Notes under the pieces: model-generated | Told to the model about the DNA's origin: nothing | Database searches by the model: none | Seen by the model: the letters and a program-made list of their open reading frames with translations, nothing else | Position numbers and translations under genes: made by a program | NCBI GenBank assembly: GCA_947003375.1 | Contig: CAMQOJ010000054.1 | Coordinates: forward strand, 1-13,469 | DNA from: an uncultured Lachnospiraceae bacterium | GTDB taxonomy: Bacteria; Bacillota; Clostridia; Lachnospirales; Lachnospiraceae | Direction: 5' to 3' | Length of the DNA stretch: 13,469 nucleotides | Shown: positions 1 through 6,928 of the stretch, in pieces | Numbering within the stretch: position 1 is the first letter of the stretch | How the letters are laid out: every line of letters starts with the position of its first letter

Positions 1-19
1 CATCATGATCGTAAAACGA

Positions 20-134
20 TAGTAAGGAATTGTCTACAAATAACTGCTGCGAGTTGAAAGCCGTTTTCCCTGTGTTTCAAGGCTTTTTCCTACAGAAATT
101 GCAGCAGTTATTTTCCGACAGTTACTAAGGAATT
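20..134. repeat. MITE-like palindromic repeat element
   Basis: Two long imperfect inverted arms lie at 31-50 and 101-120. Their inner 12 bases (AATAACTGCTGC at 39-50, GCAGCAGTTATT at 101-112) are perfectly complementary, and the outer eight match at five positions, including TGTC/GACA. Outside them TAGTAA (20-25) faces TTACTA (122-127), and TAAGGAATT occurs as a direct repeat at 23-31 and 126-134. The central 50 bases hold a smaller possible stem (AAAGCC 57-62 with GGCTTT 81-86). No reading frame is present. The layout resembles a small non-autonomous palindromic element (MITE or REP-like). This class is inferred from structure alone; no second copy exists in the window. The hairpin could also end transcription from an unseen upstream gene. 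Confidence 0.5.
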
Positions 135-146
135 AGGAAAGACAGC

Positions 147-196
147 AAAGACAAGTCCCCGGGCCATGAATCCTTAAGCCGGGCCCTGTCTTTTCC
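147..196 (+). terminator. terminator-like hairpin upstream of the ABC operon
   Basis: AAAGACA (147-153) pairs with TGTCTTT (187-193), and GGGCC (161-165) pairs with GGCCC (182-186). A bulge lies on the left side only, and the right arm runs into a short T-rich stretch (191-194). The strand shown suits an unseen gene ending left of the window. The T-tract is short and the stem is interrupted, so this could instead be a leader structure. Confidence 0.35.
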
Positions 197-250
197 GAAG
201 TGGCGACATCTATTTATAAGCATTCTCGGTACTTGCATGCCACCCCGCCC

Positions 251-256
251 TATAAT
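251..256 (+). promoter_or_regulatory. possible -10 box of the ABC transporter operon
   Basis: A perfect TATAAT lies 46 bases before the chosen start codon at 302. The only -35-like hexamer nearby, TTGCAT at 233-238, is just 12 bp away, too close for a standard sigma-A promoter, and the position 17 bp upstream is a poor match. If this is a real -10, transcription would begin near 263 and leave a leader of about 40 bases. Confidence 0.3.
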
Positions 257-301
257 ACAATGTACGAAACAGATTCAGGAGACGGAACAGAGGGGGAAGC
301 G

Positions 302-2212
302 ATGGCATCGACAAAAACGCTTTGGCGTATCATAACATTCTTTTTTCGGAAAATACCCATGGAGAGCGCCTTCTCAAGCCTGGCCTATATCCTGGAACAT
401 CTCCATCCCACCATCATGACTTTGCTTTCCGTCGCCCTGTTCAAGGCTGCGGGAAACTGCCTTGCGGGAGATGGCGGGGCCACAGAGATTTTCACCTATT
501 CGTCTGCTATTATACTTTATTTCGTTGCATACAACATCCTGCGCTCCTTCTCCAGCATATGCATCAATGCAGGCGTCTACGAGAAGGCCATGTTCCTGCT
601 GAAGGACGACCTGGCCGAGGCTGCATCCAGGCTCCCCCTGGTCCGGTTTGAGGACGGGGAGATGCTTGCCCGCAGGAAACGGGCCCAGGAATGCGTGCAG
701 AACGACCGCATCCCCGGAATCTTCATGCTGCTGATCGTCCTGACCACATCCGTTGCAGGCATCCTCTCGCTGCTGGCCGCCCTGTGGGCATACCATCCCC
801 TGCTCCCGATCATCGCCGCTGCCAGCGTGGCCCAGTTCTTCCTGTCCCACTGGCTGCTGGAGCGGGAGGGCTATCGCCTGGAGGAGGCAGTCACCGGAAG
901 CAAGCGGCAGCGGGACTATATATGGTCCCTGTTCACCCGGCCGGGAAACGTGAAGGAGATGCGGGTCATGGGCTTCGACGGCTACCTGGCAGACCGATGG
1001 AAGGAGGAGCGGGACAGCGTGAATGAGGCCCAGTGGAGGCTGGACAGGAAAAAGAGCCGTTATCACCTGCTCTGCGATGCCGTAAAGACCCTGGGCTACC
1101 TCACGGGCGTGGCCTTCTGCCTGTGGCTGCTCCGGGAGGGCATGATATCCGCCCCGGTGTTCGGCGCGTGCCTGGTGGCATTCGCCAGCGTCCAGGACGT
1201 GGTGGGGAACTTCTTCGGCTCCCTGGGAAAAATTCCGGGCTTCCTGGGGCTGGCGGCGGATTATTTTGCCTTTATAGATGACGGCGCTCCGGAACAGGAG
1301 GGGCTTCTGGAGCTTTCGGAGCCCATCAGGACCATTGAATTGAAGGATGTCAGCTTCCGGTATCCCCATGGCGGGAAAGAGGCAGTGAAATCCGTCTCCC
1401 TGACGATCCGGCAGGGGGAGGTGGTGTCGCTGGTGGGGGTCAACGGGAGCGGGAAGACCACGCTGGTGAAGCTGCTGCTGGGAATCTACCTGCCGGAGCG
1501 GGGAGAGGTCCGCTATAACGGAACGGATCTGCGGAGGCTGCGGAAGGAATCCCTGTACAGGCATGCGGCGCTCCTGACCCAGGACTTCGCCCTGTACAAC
1601 CTTACCCTGGCGGAGAATGTGGCCCTGGCGGACATCGGCCGGGTGGGGGACAGGGAGCGCGTCCGGGAAGTGCTGAGACGGGTGGACATGGATGGAGGGC
1701 TTTGCGGAGCGGAAGGCTGGGGGGAGAGCGAAAGCCAGGGAGGCGGCATTTTAGGGCGGGAGTTCGGAGGCCCTGCATTCTCTGAAGGGCAGAAGCAGCG
1801 CCTGGCGCTGGCCAGAGTGCTGTTTGCCGACAGAGAACTGGTCATCCTGGACGAGCCCACCTCCGCTTTGGATCCCCTCCAGGAGAACCGTATCCTGGAG
1901 GAATTCCTGCGCCTGTCCGGAGGGCGCACCACGATCATCATCTCCCACCGGGTAGGGCTGTGCCGCCAGGTGGACAAAATCGCCGTGATGCAGGACGGGA
2001 GCATCGCGGAATGGGGCAGCCATGAGCAGCTGATGGCGGAAGGGGGAGCATACAGGAACCTCTACGACATGCAGAGCAGATGGTACACGGATACCGCCGA
2101 TGCCCCCGGCGGGATGCCCGTAGAGACAGGATGCCCGCAGAAACCCGCAGAAACGGGCGGAAGGAACCAGGATGACAGCCATGAAGCCGACCATGAAACC
2201 GACCAGATATAA
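302..2212 (+). CDS. ABC exporter, fused permease/ATPase (first half-transporter)
   Basis: This is a 636-residue half-transporter with an N-terminal membrane domain and a C-terminal ATPase. Hydrophobic segments lie near residues 20-49, 63-83, 137-181, 264-277 and 284-301. The ATPase carries Walker A GVNGSGKT (379-386), Q-loop Gln427, signature FSEGQ (493-497, a variant of LSGGQ), Walker B ending in Asp517-Glu518 and switch His549, so it looks able to hydrolyse ATP. A hydrophilic Asp/Glu/His-rich tail of about 40 residues follows the ATPase. The frame is open from a GTG at 200, but ATG 302 is preferred because AGAGGGGG sits 5 bases upstream, whereas GTG 200 and ATG 260 lack a ribosome-binding site. 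The last 41 bases overlap the next gene, which encodes a similar protein, so a heterodimeric exporter made by coupled translation is inferred. The substrate cannot be told from the sequence; peptides, lipids and drugs are all possible. Confidence 0.88.
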   Translation: MASTKTLWRIITFFFRKIPMESAFSSLAYILEHLHPTIMTLLSVALFKAAGNCLAGDGGATEIFTYSSAIILYFVAYNILRSFSSICINAGVYEKAMFLLKDDLAEAASRLPLVRFEDGEMLARRKRAQECVQNDRIPGIFMLLIVLTTSVAGILSLLAALWAYHPLLPIIAAASVAQFFLSHWLLEREGYRLEEAVTGSKRQRDYIWSLFTRPGNVKEMRVMGFDGYLADRWKEERDSVNEAQWRLDRKKSRYHLLCDAVKTLGYLTGVAFCLWLLREGMISAPVFGACLVAFASVQDVVGNFFGSLGKIPGFLGLAADYFAFIDDGAPEQEGLLELSEPIRTIELKDVSFRYPHGGKEAVKSVSLTIRQGEVVSLVGVNGSGKTTLVKLLLGIYLPERGEVRYNGTDLRRLRKESLYRHAALLTQDFALYNLTLAENVALADIGRVGDRERVREVLRRVDMDGGLCGAEGWGESESQGGGILGREFGGPAFSEGQKQRLALARVLFADRELVILDEPTSALDPLQENRILEEFLRLSGGRTTIIISHRVGLCRQVDKIAVMQDGSIAEWGSHEQLMAEGGAYRNLYDMQSRWYTDTADAPGGMPVETGCPQKPAETGGRNQDDSHEADHETDQI

Positions 2213-4109
2213 AGTGATAGTCTCATCCCTTTTCCAGGCATGCCGGACAGAGATGTTCTGGTATCTGCTCACCATGCTGCTCCTTGCCCTCCTGGGCCCG
2301 CTGTCCCTCCTCTGCCGGGGCAGGCTGCTGGACGCCGCAGTCTCCGGAGAGGGGAAGCTCTTTGGGGAGATGCTGCTCTTCGGAGGCATTTTTCTCCTGT
2401 CCCTCCTCATGACCTACGGCAACCGCCTGGGCAGACAGCGGATGCGCAAGAAGCTCTACGGCCATTTCTCGGAACAGGTGCTGGGAAAGTTCTCCAGGAT
2501 CCGATACGCCGCCTATGAGTCCCAGGAGGCCCTTGACACCATAAAGCGGGCCGGGGACGCGCCTCAGGAGCACATCCTGGAATTCTTCACCACCTTTCTG
2601 GAGGCCGCCTCGGAGCTGATCGGCATCTTCTGTTACGGCGCTGTCTTCGCCGGGCTCTCCTTTTGGTGCCTGATTCTGGGGATACCGGCCTTCGGGGCCA
2701 TGCTTTACTTCGATTTGAAGCGCATCCGCCTGATGATGGGCCTGTACGAGGGCCAGACCCGGGAGGAGCGCCTGATGGAGAGCTACGAGGGGGCCCTGAG
2801 CGGCAAAGAGACCCTCTACGACCTGAGGGTGGCCGGGGCCGTGCCCTTTTTCCTGAAAAAGAGGAAGGGGCTCAGCGACCGCATCGTAAAAGAGCGGTAC
2901 AGGCGGACCATACAGTCCCAATTGGTCTACTCCTACGGGGAGATGGCCACGGTGCTGTGGATGGCCGTCGTGCTGTTCTTTTCCGTGAACGCCCTGTTAA
3001 AGGGAAAAGCCACCCTGGGCCTGTTCGTGGCTTTGGTGGGCTCCCTGCAGCAGATGGCGGGCACGTTCCGGGCATTGGGGGAGAAATATTCCGAACTGCA
3101 GAGGCGGGCGGCCTACGTGGGATACTATGTGGCCTTCCTGGAGCTGGCGGAGGCTCCGGCAGGGAAAACGGCCCTGACGGATCAGGAGGAGTCCCCGGCA
3201 GGGAAAATGGCATTAACGGAAAAGGAGGAGCCCCTGGCAGGAAAAACGGCCTTGGCGGATCAGGAGGCGCCCCCGGCAGACAAAATGGCATTAACGGAAA
3301 AAGCAGCCCTGGCCGGAAAAAAGGGAACCCGGGAGGCAGCGGGGAAGGGCATCCGCTTCGAGCATGTGACCTTCACCTACCCGGGGCGGAAGGAGCCTGC
3401 CCTCCGGGACGTGAGCTTCGCCATGGCCCCCGGGACGCGGACAGCCCTGGTAGGGCACAACGGTTCCGGAAAGTCCACCCTGGTGAAGCTGCTGTGCGGG
3501 CTCTACCAGCCGGACTCGGGCCATATCTTCATAGATGGTCAGGACGTAGCGCAGATGTCCCCGGATGCGCTCCGGCGGCATTTCAGCGTGGTGTTCCAGG
3601 ACTACGGAAAGTATTCCTTCACCGTCCGGGAAAACGTGGAGCTTGGCGACGTGGAGAAGATGTGGGCCCCTGTCCGGGAGCGGGAGAAGGCCGTCCGGGC
3701 TGCCCTGCGCCAGGGGCTGGCGGAGGACCTGGCGGGGATGCTGGAAAAGCCCCTGGGGACCCTTTCCCCGGAGGGCACGGGGCTCTCCGGCGGGCAGTGG
3801 CAGAGGCTGGCCCTGTCCAGAGCCTGCTACCGTGACAGCGCGATCTGTGTGCTGGACGAGCCCACGGCCTCCCTGGACCCCGTGGCGGAGAACGAACTGT
3901 ATGCCAACTTCACGGAGATGATGCGGGAGCGCGCCTGCATCCTGATCTCCCACCGGCTGGCGGTGGCCAGGTACACGGACCGGATCCTGGTGCTGGAGGG
4001 CGGGAGGCTGGTGGAGGACGGGACCCACGGCTCGCTGATGGAGAGGGAGGGCGTGTACGCGTCCATGTACCGGGCCCAGAGCCATTGGTATGCTTCGGAA
4101 GAATTGTAG
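2172..4109 (+). CDS. ABC exporter, fused permease/ATPase (second half-transporter)
   Basis: This 645-residue protein has membrane segments near residues 28-48, 66-83, 145-181 and 255-297, followed by an ATPase. The ATPase has Walker A GHNGSGKS (428-435), Q-loop Gln476, a canonical LSGGQ signature (538-542), Walker B ending in Asp562-Glu563 and switch His594. All catalytic elements are intact. The start at ATG 2172 has GGAAGGAA about 6 bases upstream; ATG 2181 and 2193 are weaker alternatives. It overlaps the preceding gene by 41 bases in another frame, which fits a paired heterodimeric exporter. The oddity is the linker between membrane domain and ATPase: residues 329-383 are a tandem repeat of a 13-residue unit rich in Ala, Lys, Glu and Pro, not part of any domain I recognise. 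The signature motif differs from its partner's FSEGQ, so the two ATP sites may not be equal. Substrate unknown. Confidence 0.9.
   Translation: MTAMKPTMKPTRYKVIVSSLFQACRTEMFWYLLTMLLLALLGPLSLLCRGRLLDAAVSGEGKLFGEMLLFGGIFLLSLLMTYGNRLGRQRMRKKLYGHFSEQVLGKFSRIRYAAYESQEALDTIKRAGDAPQEHILEFFTTFLEAASELIGIFCYGAVFAGLSFWCLILGIPAFGAMLYFDLKRIRLMMGLYEGQTREERLMESYEGALSGKETLYDLRVAGAVPFFLKKRKGLSDRIVKERYRRTIQSQLVYSYGEMATVLWMAVVLFFSVNALLKGKATLGLFVALVGSLQQMAGTFRALGEKYSELQRRAAYVGYYVAFLELAEAPAGKTALTDQEESPAGKMALTEKEEPLAGKTALADQEAPPADKMALTEKAALAGKKGTREAAGKGIRFEHVTFTYPGRKEPALRDVSFAMAPGTRTALVGHNGSGKSTLVKLLCGLYQPDSGHIFIDGQDVAQMSPDALRRHFSVVFQDYGKYSFTVRENVELGDVEKMWAPVREREKAVRAALRQGLAEDLAGMLEKPLGTLSPEGTGLSGGQWQRLALSRACYRDSAICVLDEPTASLDPVAENELYANFTEMMRERACILISHRLAVARYTDRILVLEGGRLVEDGTHGSLMEREGVYASMYRAQSHWYASEEL
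3156..3320 (+). repeat. in-frame 39/78-bp tandem repeat in the ABC linker
   Basis: Four 13-codon units (the last one codon short) begin at 3156, 3195, 3234 and 3273, followed by a partial fifth at 3309. The protein units alternate between two types, PAGKTALTDQEES-like and PAGKMALTEKEEP-like, so the higher-order period is 78 bp. A 20-base stretch starting AAAATGGC is identical at 3204-3223 and 3282-3301, exactly 78 bp apart. This indicates duplication of a two-unit block after an earlier single-unit duplication. All unit lengths are multiples of three, so copy-number change would keep the frame. Confidence 0.85.
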
Positions 4110-4193
4110 GCTCAGGCAGTGCATTGAATTGTTTTGTCCCCCGTAAACCACGTCCCCCGGCTGCGCTGCGTCCGGGATTGTCGAAAAGTTTAG

Positions 4194-4221
4194 AAATCTT
4201 TAAGAGTTAATTAGATTTTTT
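4194..4221 (+). terminator. weak AT-rich terminator candidate after the ABC pair
   Basis: AAATCT (4194-4199) pairs with AGATTT (4213-4218). TTAA (4200-4203) pairs with TTAA (4207-4210) around a GAG loop, with a two-base bulge. The right arm continues into a run of six T (4216-4221). The shape is that of an intrinsic terminator, but the stem is nearly all A:T and thermodynamically weak. It lies between the ABC pair and the ftsH promoter, where a terminator would be expected. Confidence 0.35.
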
Positions 4222-4234
4222 CACAATTATGCTA

Positions 4235-4263
4235 TTGATTTATCAATTTGCAGTATCTATAAT
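4235..4263 (+). promoter_or_regulatory. sigma-A type promoter of ftsH
   Basis: TTGATT (4235-4240) and TATAAT (4258-4263) are separated by exactly 17 bp in an AT-rich patch of an otherwise GC-rich region. Transcription would begin near 4270, leaving a leader of about 80 bases. The leader can form a perfect 5-bp stem GAGAC/GTCTC (4282-4286 with 4291-4295), which may itself be enclosed by GGCCC/GGGCC (4270-4274 with 4306-4310). No operator of a known repressor was recognised. Confidence 0.75.
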
Positions 4264-4351
4264 GAATTAGGCCCATTGTGAGAGACAGAGGTCTCAGGAC
4301 ATGCGGGGCCGAGGCGGAGATGACTCAGATAGAACGGAAACGGAGCTGCTT

Positions 4352-6826
4352 ATGGATAATCAAATGAACCAGTATGACAATGGCGGAGGATACAACAACG
4401 GCGGGCGCGGCAACATGCCCGGAGGGAACGGCGGCAACGGCGGCGGGAACCAGCCCCCCAGGCGGCCCAACCTCATGATGATACTGCTGGCAGGGCTGAG
4501 CACAGTGCTGCTGGTATTCATGCTCTGGAACCTGATGTTCGGCTCCAGCGGCAGTTCCCAGGAGATCAGCTATACCAGGTTCCTGGAGTATGTCAACGCG
4601 GACCAGGTGGAGGCCGTGGAGGTGCAGAGCACCGGGCAGGTGCTGTTCACCCTGAAGGAGGGGGTGGAGGCTCCCGTGGAGGCGGCCCCGGCGGTGCCGG
4701 GATATCCCTTCTACGGCAATGTGCAGACCACCTACTCCACCGTCATCATGGAGGATCTGGACACCCTCACCTCCCGGCTGGAGGCCCACGGCGTGGACGG
4801 CACCAGGATACTCAGCGACAATTCCGGCCGCATCCTGGATATATTGCTGTACGTGGTGCTGCCGGTGGTGCTGATGTGGATTCTGCTGGGCGTGGTGTTC
4901 AAAAAGATGGGCGGCGCAGGAGGCCCCATGGGCGTGGGCAAGAGCAATGCCAAGGTCTACGTGCAGAAGGAGACGGGGGTCACCTTCAAGGACGTGGCCG
5001 GTGAGGACGAGGCCAAGGAGTCCCTGGTGGAGGTGGTGGACTTCCTCCACAATCCCGGGAAATATTCCAAAATCGGCGCAAGGCTCCCCAAGGGCGCTCT
5101 GCTGGTGGGCCCTCCCGGAACGGGCAAGACCCTGCTGGCCAAGGCTGTGGCCGGAGAGGCCCATGTGCCCTTTTTCTCCCTGACCGGCTCCGACTTCATA
5201 GAGCTCTACGTGGGCGTGGGGGCCAGCCGTGTGCGCGACCTGTTCAAGGAAGCCACCAAGAACGCCCCCTGCATCATCTTCATCGACGAGATCGACGCCA
5301 TCGGCCGCAGCCGCGACTCCAAGTACGGCGGCGGGAACGAGGAGCGGGAGCAGACCCTGAACCAGCTGCTCTCCGAGATGGACGGCTTCGACAGCTCCAA
5401 AGGTATTTTGATATTAGGCGCGACTAACCGCCCGGAGATCCTGGACAAGGCCCTGCTGCGCCCCGGGCGCTTCGACAGGCGCATCATCGTGGATAAGCCG
5501 GATTTGAAGGGCCGCGTGGAGATATTGAAGGTCCACGCCAAGGACGTGAAGATGGACGAGACCGTTGACCTGGACGCCATCGCACTGGCCACCAGCGGCG
5601 CGGTGGGCTCCGACCTGGCCAACATGATCAACGAGGCGGCAATCAATGCCGTGAAGGAGCGCAGGGACTATGTGTGCCAGAAAGACCTCTTCGACGCGGT
5701 GGAGGTGGTGCTGGTGGGCAAGGAGAAGAAGGACCGCATCATGAGCAGGGAGGAGCGCAAGATCGTGTCCTACCACGAGGTGGGCCACGCCCTGATCAGC
5801 GCCCTGCAGAAGAATTCCGAGCCCGTGCAGAAGATCACCATCGTGCCCCGGACCATGGGGGCATTGGGATACGTGATGCATGTGCCCGAGGAGGAGAAGT
5901 ACCTGAACACCGAGGCGGAGCTGCGGGATATGCTGGTGAGCCTGGTGGGCGGCAGGGCTGCCGAGGAGGTGGTCTTCGACACCGTCACCACCGGCGCTGC
6001 GAATGATATCGAGAAAGCCACCGACATCGCGCGGAATATGGTGACCCGCTACGGCATGAGCAAGAAGTTCGGCCTGATGGGGCTGGCCACGGTGGAGAGC
6101 CAGTACCTGGAGGGAAGGACGGCCCTGAACTGCAGCGACGCCACAGCGGCCCAGATCGACGCGGAAGTGGTGGAGATATTGAAGGAAAGCTATGACAAGG
6201 CCCTGGAGCTGATTCGGGAGAACAGAGGGGTCATGGATAAGCTGGCGGAGTTCCTGATTGAGAAGGAGACCATCACCGGCAAGGAGTTCATGCAGATCTT
6301 CCGCCGGGAGAAGGGCCTGCCGGAGCCGGAGGAAACAGGATCCGGGGAAGCGGAATCCGGAGGGCCGGGACAGGCGGCCGGGAAGGAAGGCCGGGACGGA
6401 GAGGCCGCGAAGGGACAGGAGGCCGTTGCGGCTCCCGCCCGGGAAACGGCCGGGGAGAAGGCCGCGGAGACGGCTGTGCCTGGAGCGGAGCCTGCCTCCG
6501 AAGCGGAGGCGGCTTCGGAGAAAGCGGAGGAGAGCCGCCGGAATCCCGAACCGTCGGATTCCGCGGAAGGCGATGGGGACGCCCGGCAGCCGCAGCCCGC
6601 AGCCAGGGCGGAAGCCCCGGTGGAAGAGCCGCAGGGTGCGCCGGCGCAGGAGAGCGCCGGGAACGCTGTCCCGCAGCCCCGTGAGTCTGCCGCCCCCCGG
6701 CCGGAGCAGAGCGCCTGGACGGGCGGCAAAGAGGCCCCGGAGCAGGTTTCCCAAGCGGAGGCATCCGGGGAGCAGGAATCCGACGCCCGCCCCGTAGGCA
6801 GGTTCTCCAACGGCAGGATAGAGTAA
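4352..6826 (+). CDS. ftsH: ATP-dependent zinc metalloprotease FtsH with long C-terminal tail
   Basis: FtsH is a membrane-anchored AAA+ protease that extracts and degrades membrane and short-lived cytosolic proteins as a hexamer. The 824-residue product has a Gly/Asn-rich N-terminus (about residues 9-33), TM1 about 41-63, an extracytoplasmic domain and TM2 about 161-183. The AAA domain has Walker A GPPGTGKT (253-260), Walker B with Asp312-Glu313 and the second region of homology about 358-376. The protease domain has zinc motif HEVGH (475-479) and the likely third ligand Asp552 in the AANDIE motif. After about residue 660 comes a tail of some 160 residues rich in Ala, Glu, Pro and Gly without recognisable domain, making it longer than the usual 600-700 residues. 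The frame opens at ATG 4301, but ATG 4352 is chosen because GGAG lies 6 bases upstream and the MDNQ start reads like a family N-terminus. It has its own promoter and terminator, so it is probably monocistronic. Confidence 0.96.
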   Translation: MDNQMNQYDNGGGYNNGGRGNMPGGNGGNGGGNQPPRRPNLMMILLAGLSTVLLVFMLWNLMFGSSGSSQEISYTRFLEYVNADQVEAVEVQSTGQVLFTLKEGVEAPVEAAPAVPGYPFYGNVQTTYSTVIMEDLDTLTSRLEAHGVDGTRILSDNSGRILDILLYVVLPVVLMWILLGVVFKKMGGAGGPMGVGKSNAKVYVQKETGVTFKDVAGEDEAKESLVEVVDFLHNPGKYSKIGARLPKGALLVGPPGTGKTLLAKAVAGEAHVPFFSLTGSDFIELYVGVGASRVRDLFKEATKNAPCIIFIDEIDAIGRSRDSKYGGGNEEREQTLNQLLSEMDGFDSSKGILILGATNRPEILDKALLRPGRFDRRIIVDKPDLKGRVEILKVHAKDVKMDETVDLDAIALATSGAVGSDLANMINEAAINAVKERRDYVCQKDLFDAVEVVLVGKEKKDRIMSREERKIVSYHEVGHALISALQKNSEPVQKITIVPRTMGALGYVMHVPEEEKYLNTEAELRDMLVSLVGGRAAEEVVFDTVTTGAANDIEKATDIARNMVTRYGMSKKFGLMGLATVESQYLEGRTALNCSDATAAQIDAEVVEILKESYDKALELIRENRGVMDKLAEFLIEKETITGKEFMQIFRREKGLPEPEETGSGEAESGGPGQAAGKEGRDGEAAKGQEAVAAPARETAGEKAAETAVPGAEPASEAEAASEKAEESRRNPEPSDSAEGDGDARQPQPAARAEAPVEEPQGAPAQESAGNAVPQPRESAAPRPEQSAWTGGKEAPEQVSQAEASGEQESDARPVGRFSNGRIE

Positions 6827-6836
6827 GAAAATCAGG

Positions 6837-6873
6837 CAAGCCTTTCTCATACAGTGGGAGAGGCTTGGTTTTT
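6837..6873 (+). terminator. intrinsic terminator of ftsH
   Basis: CAAGCCTTTCTC (6837-6848) pairs with GGGAGAGGCTTG (6856-6867) as a 12-bp stem with two G-U wobbles. The loop is 7 bases and is followed by G and five T (6869-6873). It starts 10 bases after the ftsH stop codon. An in-frame upstream start for uvrC at 6854 would fall inside this stem, which supports the later uvrC start. Confidence 0.88.
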
Positions 6874-6880
6874 CATGTAC

Positions 6881-6909
6881 GGACAGTGGAGGAAAGCATT
6901 CCCCTGTCC
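6881..6909 (+). other. hairpin in the uvrC leader
   Basis: GGACAG (6881-6886) pairs with CTGTCC (6904-6909). After one mismatch, GGAG (6888-6891) pairs with TTCC (6899-6902) around a 7-base loop. No T-tract follows, so it is not a terminator. It ends 8 bases before the AAGGAG ribosome-binding site of uvrC (6918-6923). No clear promoter was found between the ftsH terminator and uvrC, so uvrC transcription may start within ftsH or depend on read-through. Confidence 0.4.
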
Positions 6910-6928
6910 AATCGTAGAAGGAGCCTCT

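Noticed and set aside
200..301. N-terminal extension of the first ABC gene from GTG 200
   Set aside because: There is no ribosome-binding site at 200 or at ATG 260. The extension overlaps a TATAAT box, and ATG 302 has AGAGGGGG at ideal spacing.
302..4109. The ABC pair as the export part of a bacteriocin or RiPP cluster
   Set aside because: No precursor peptide, modification enzyme or peptidase domain is visible in the window, and the upstream side is cut off. Nothing supports a specific substrate.
4136..4176. Direct repeat GTCCCCCG (4136 and 4152) and stem CCCGG/CCGGG as a terminator or operator after the ABC pair
   Set aside because: The stem is only 5 bp with no T-tract, and the repeat is short and GC-only; not distinguishable from chance.
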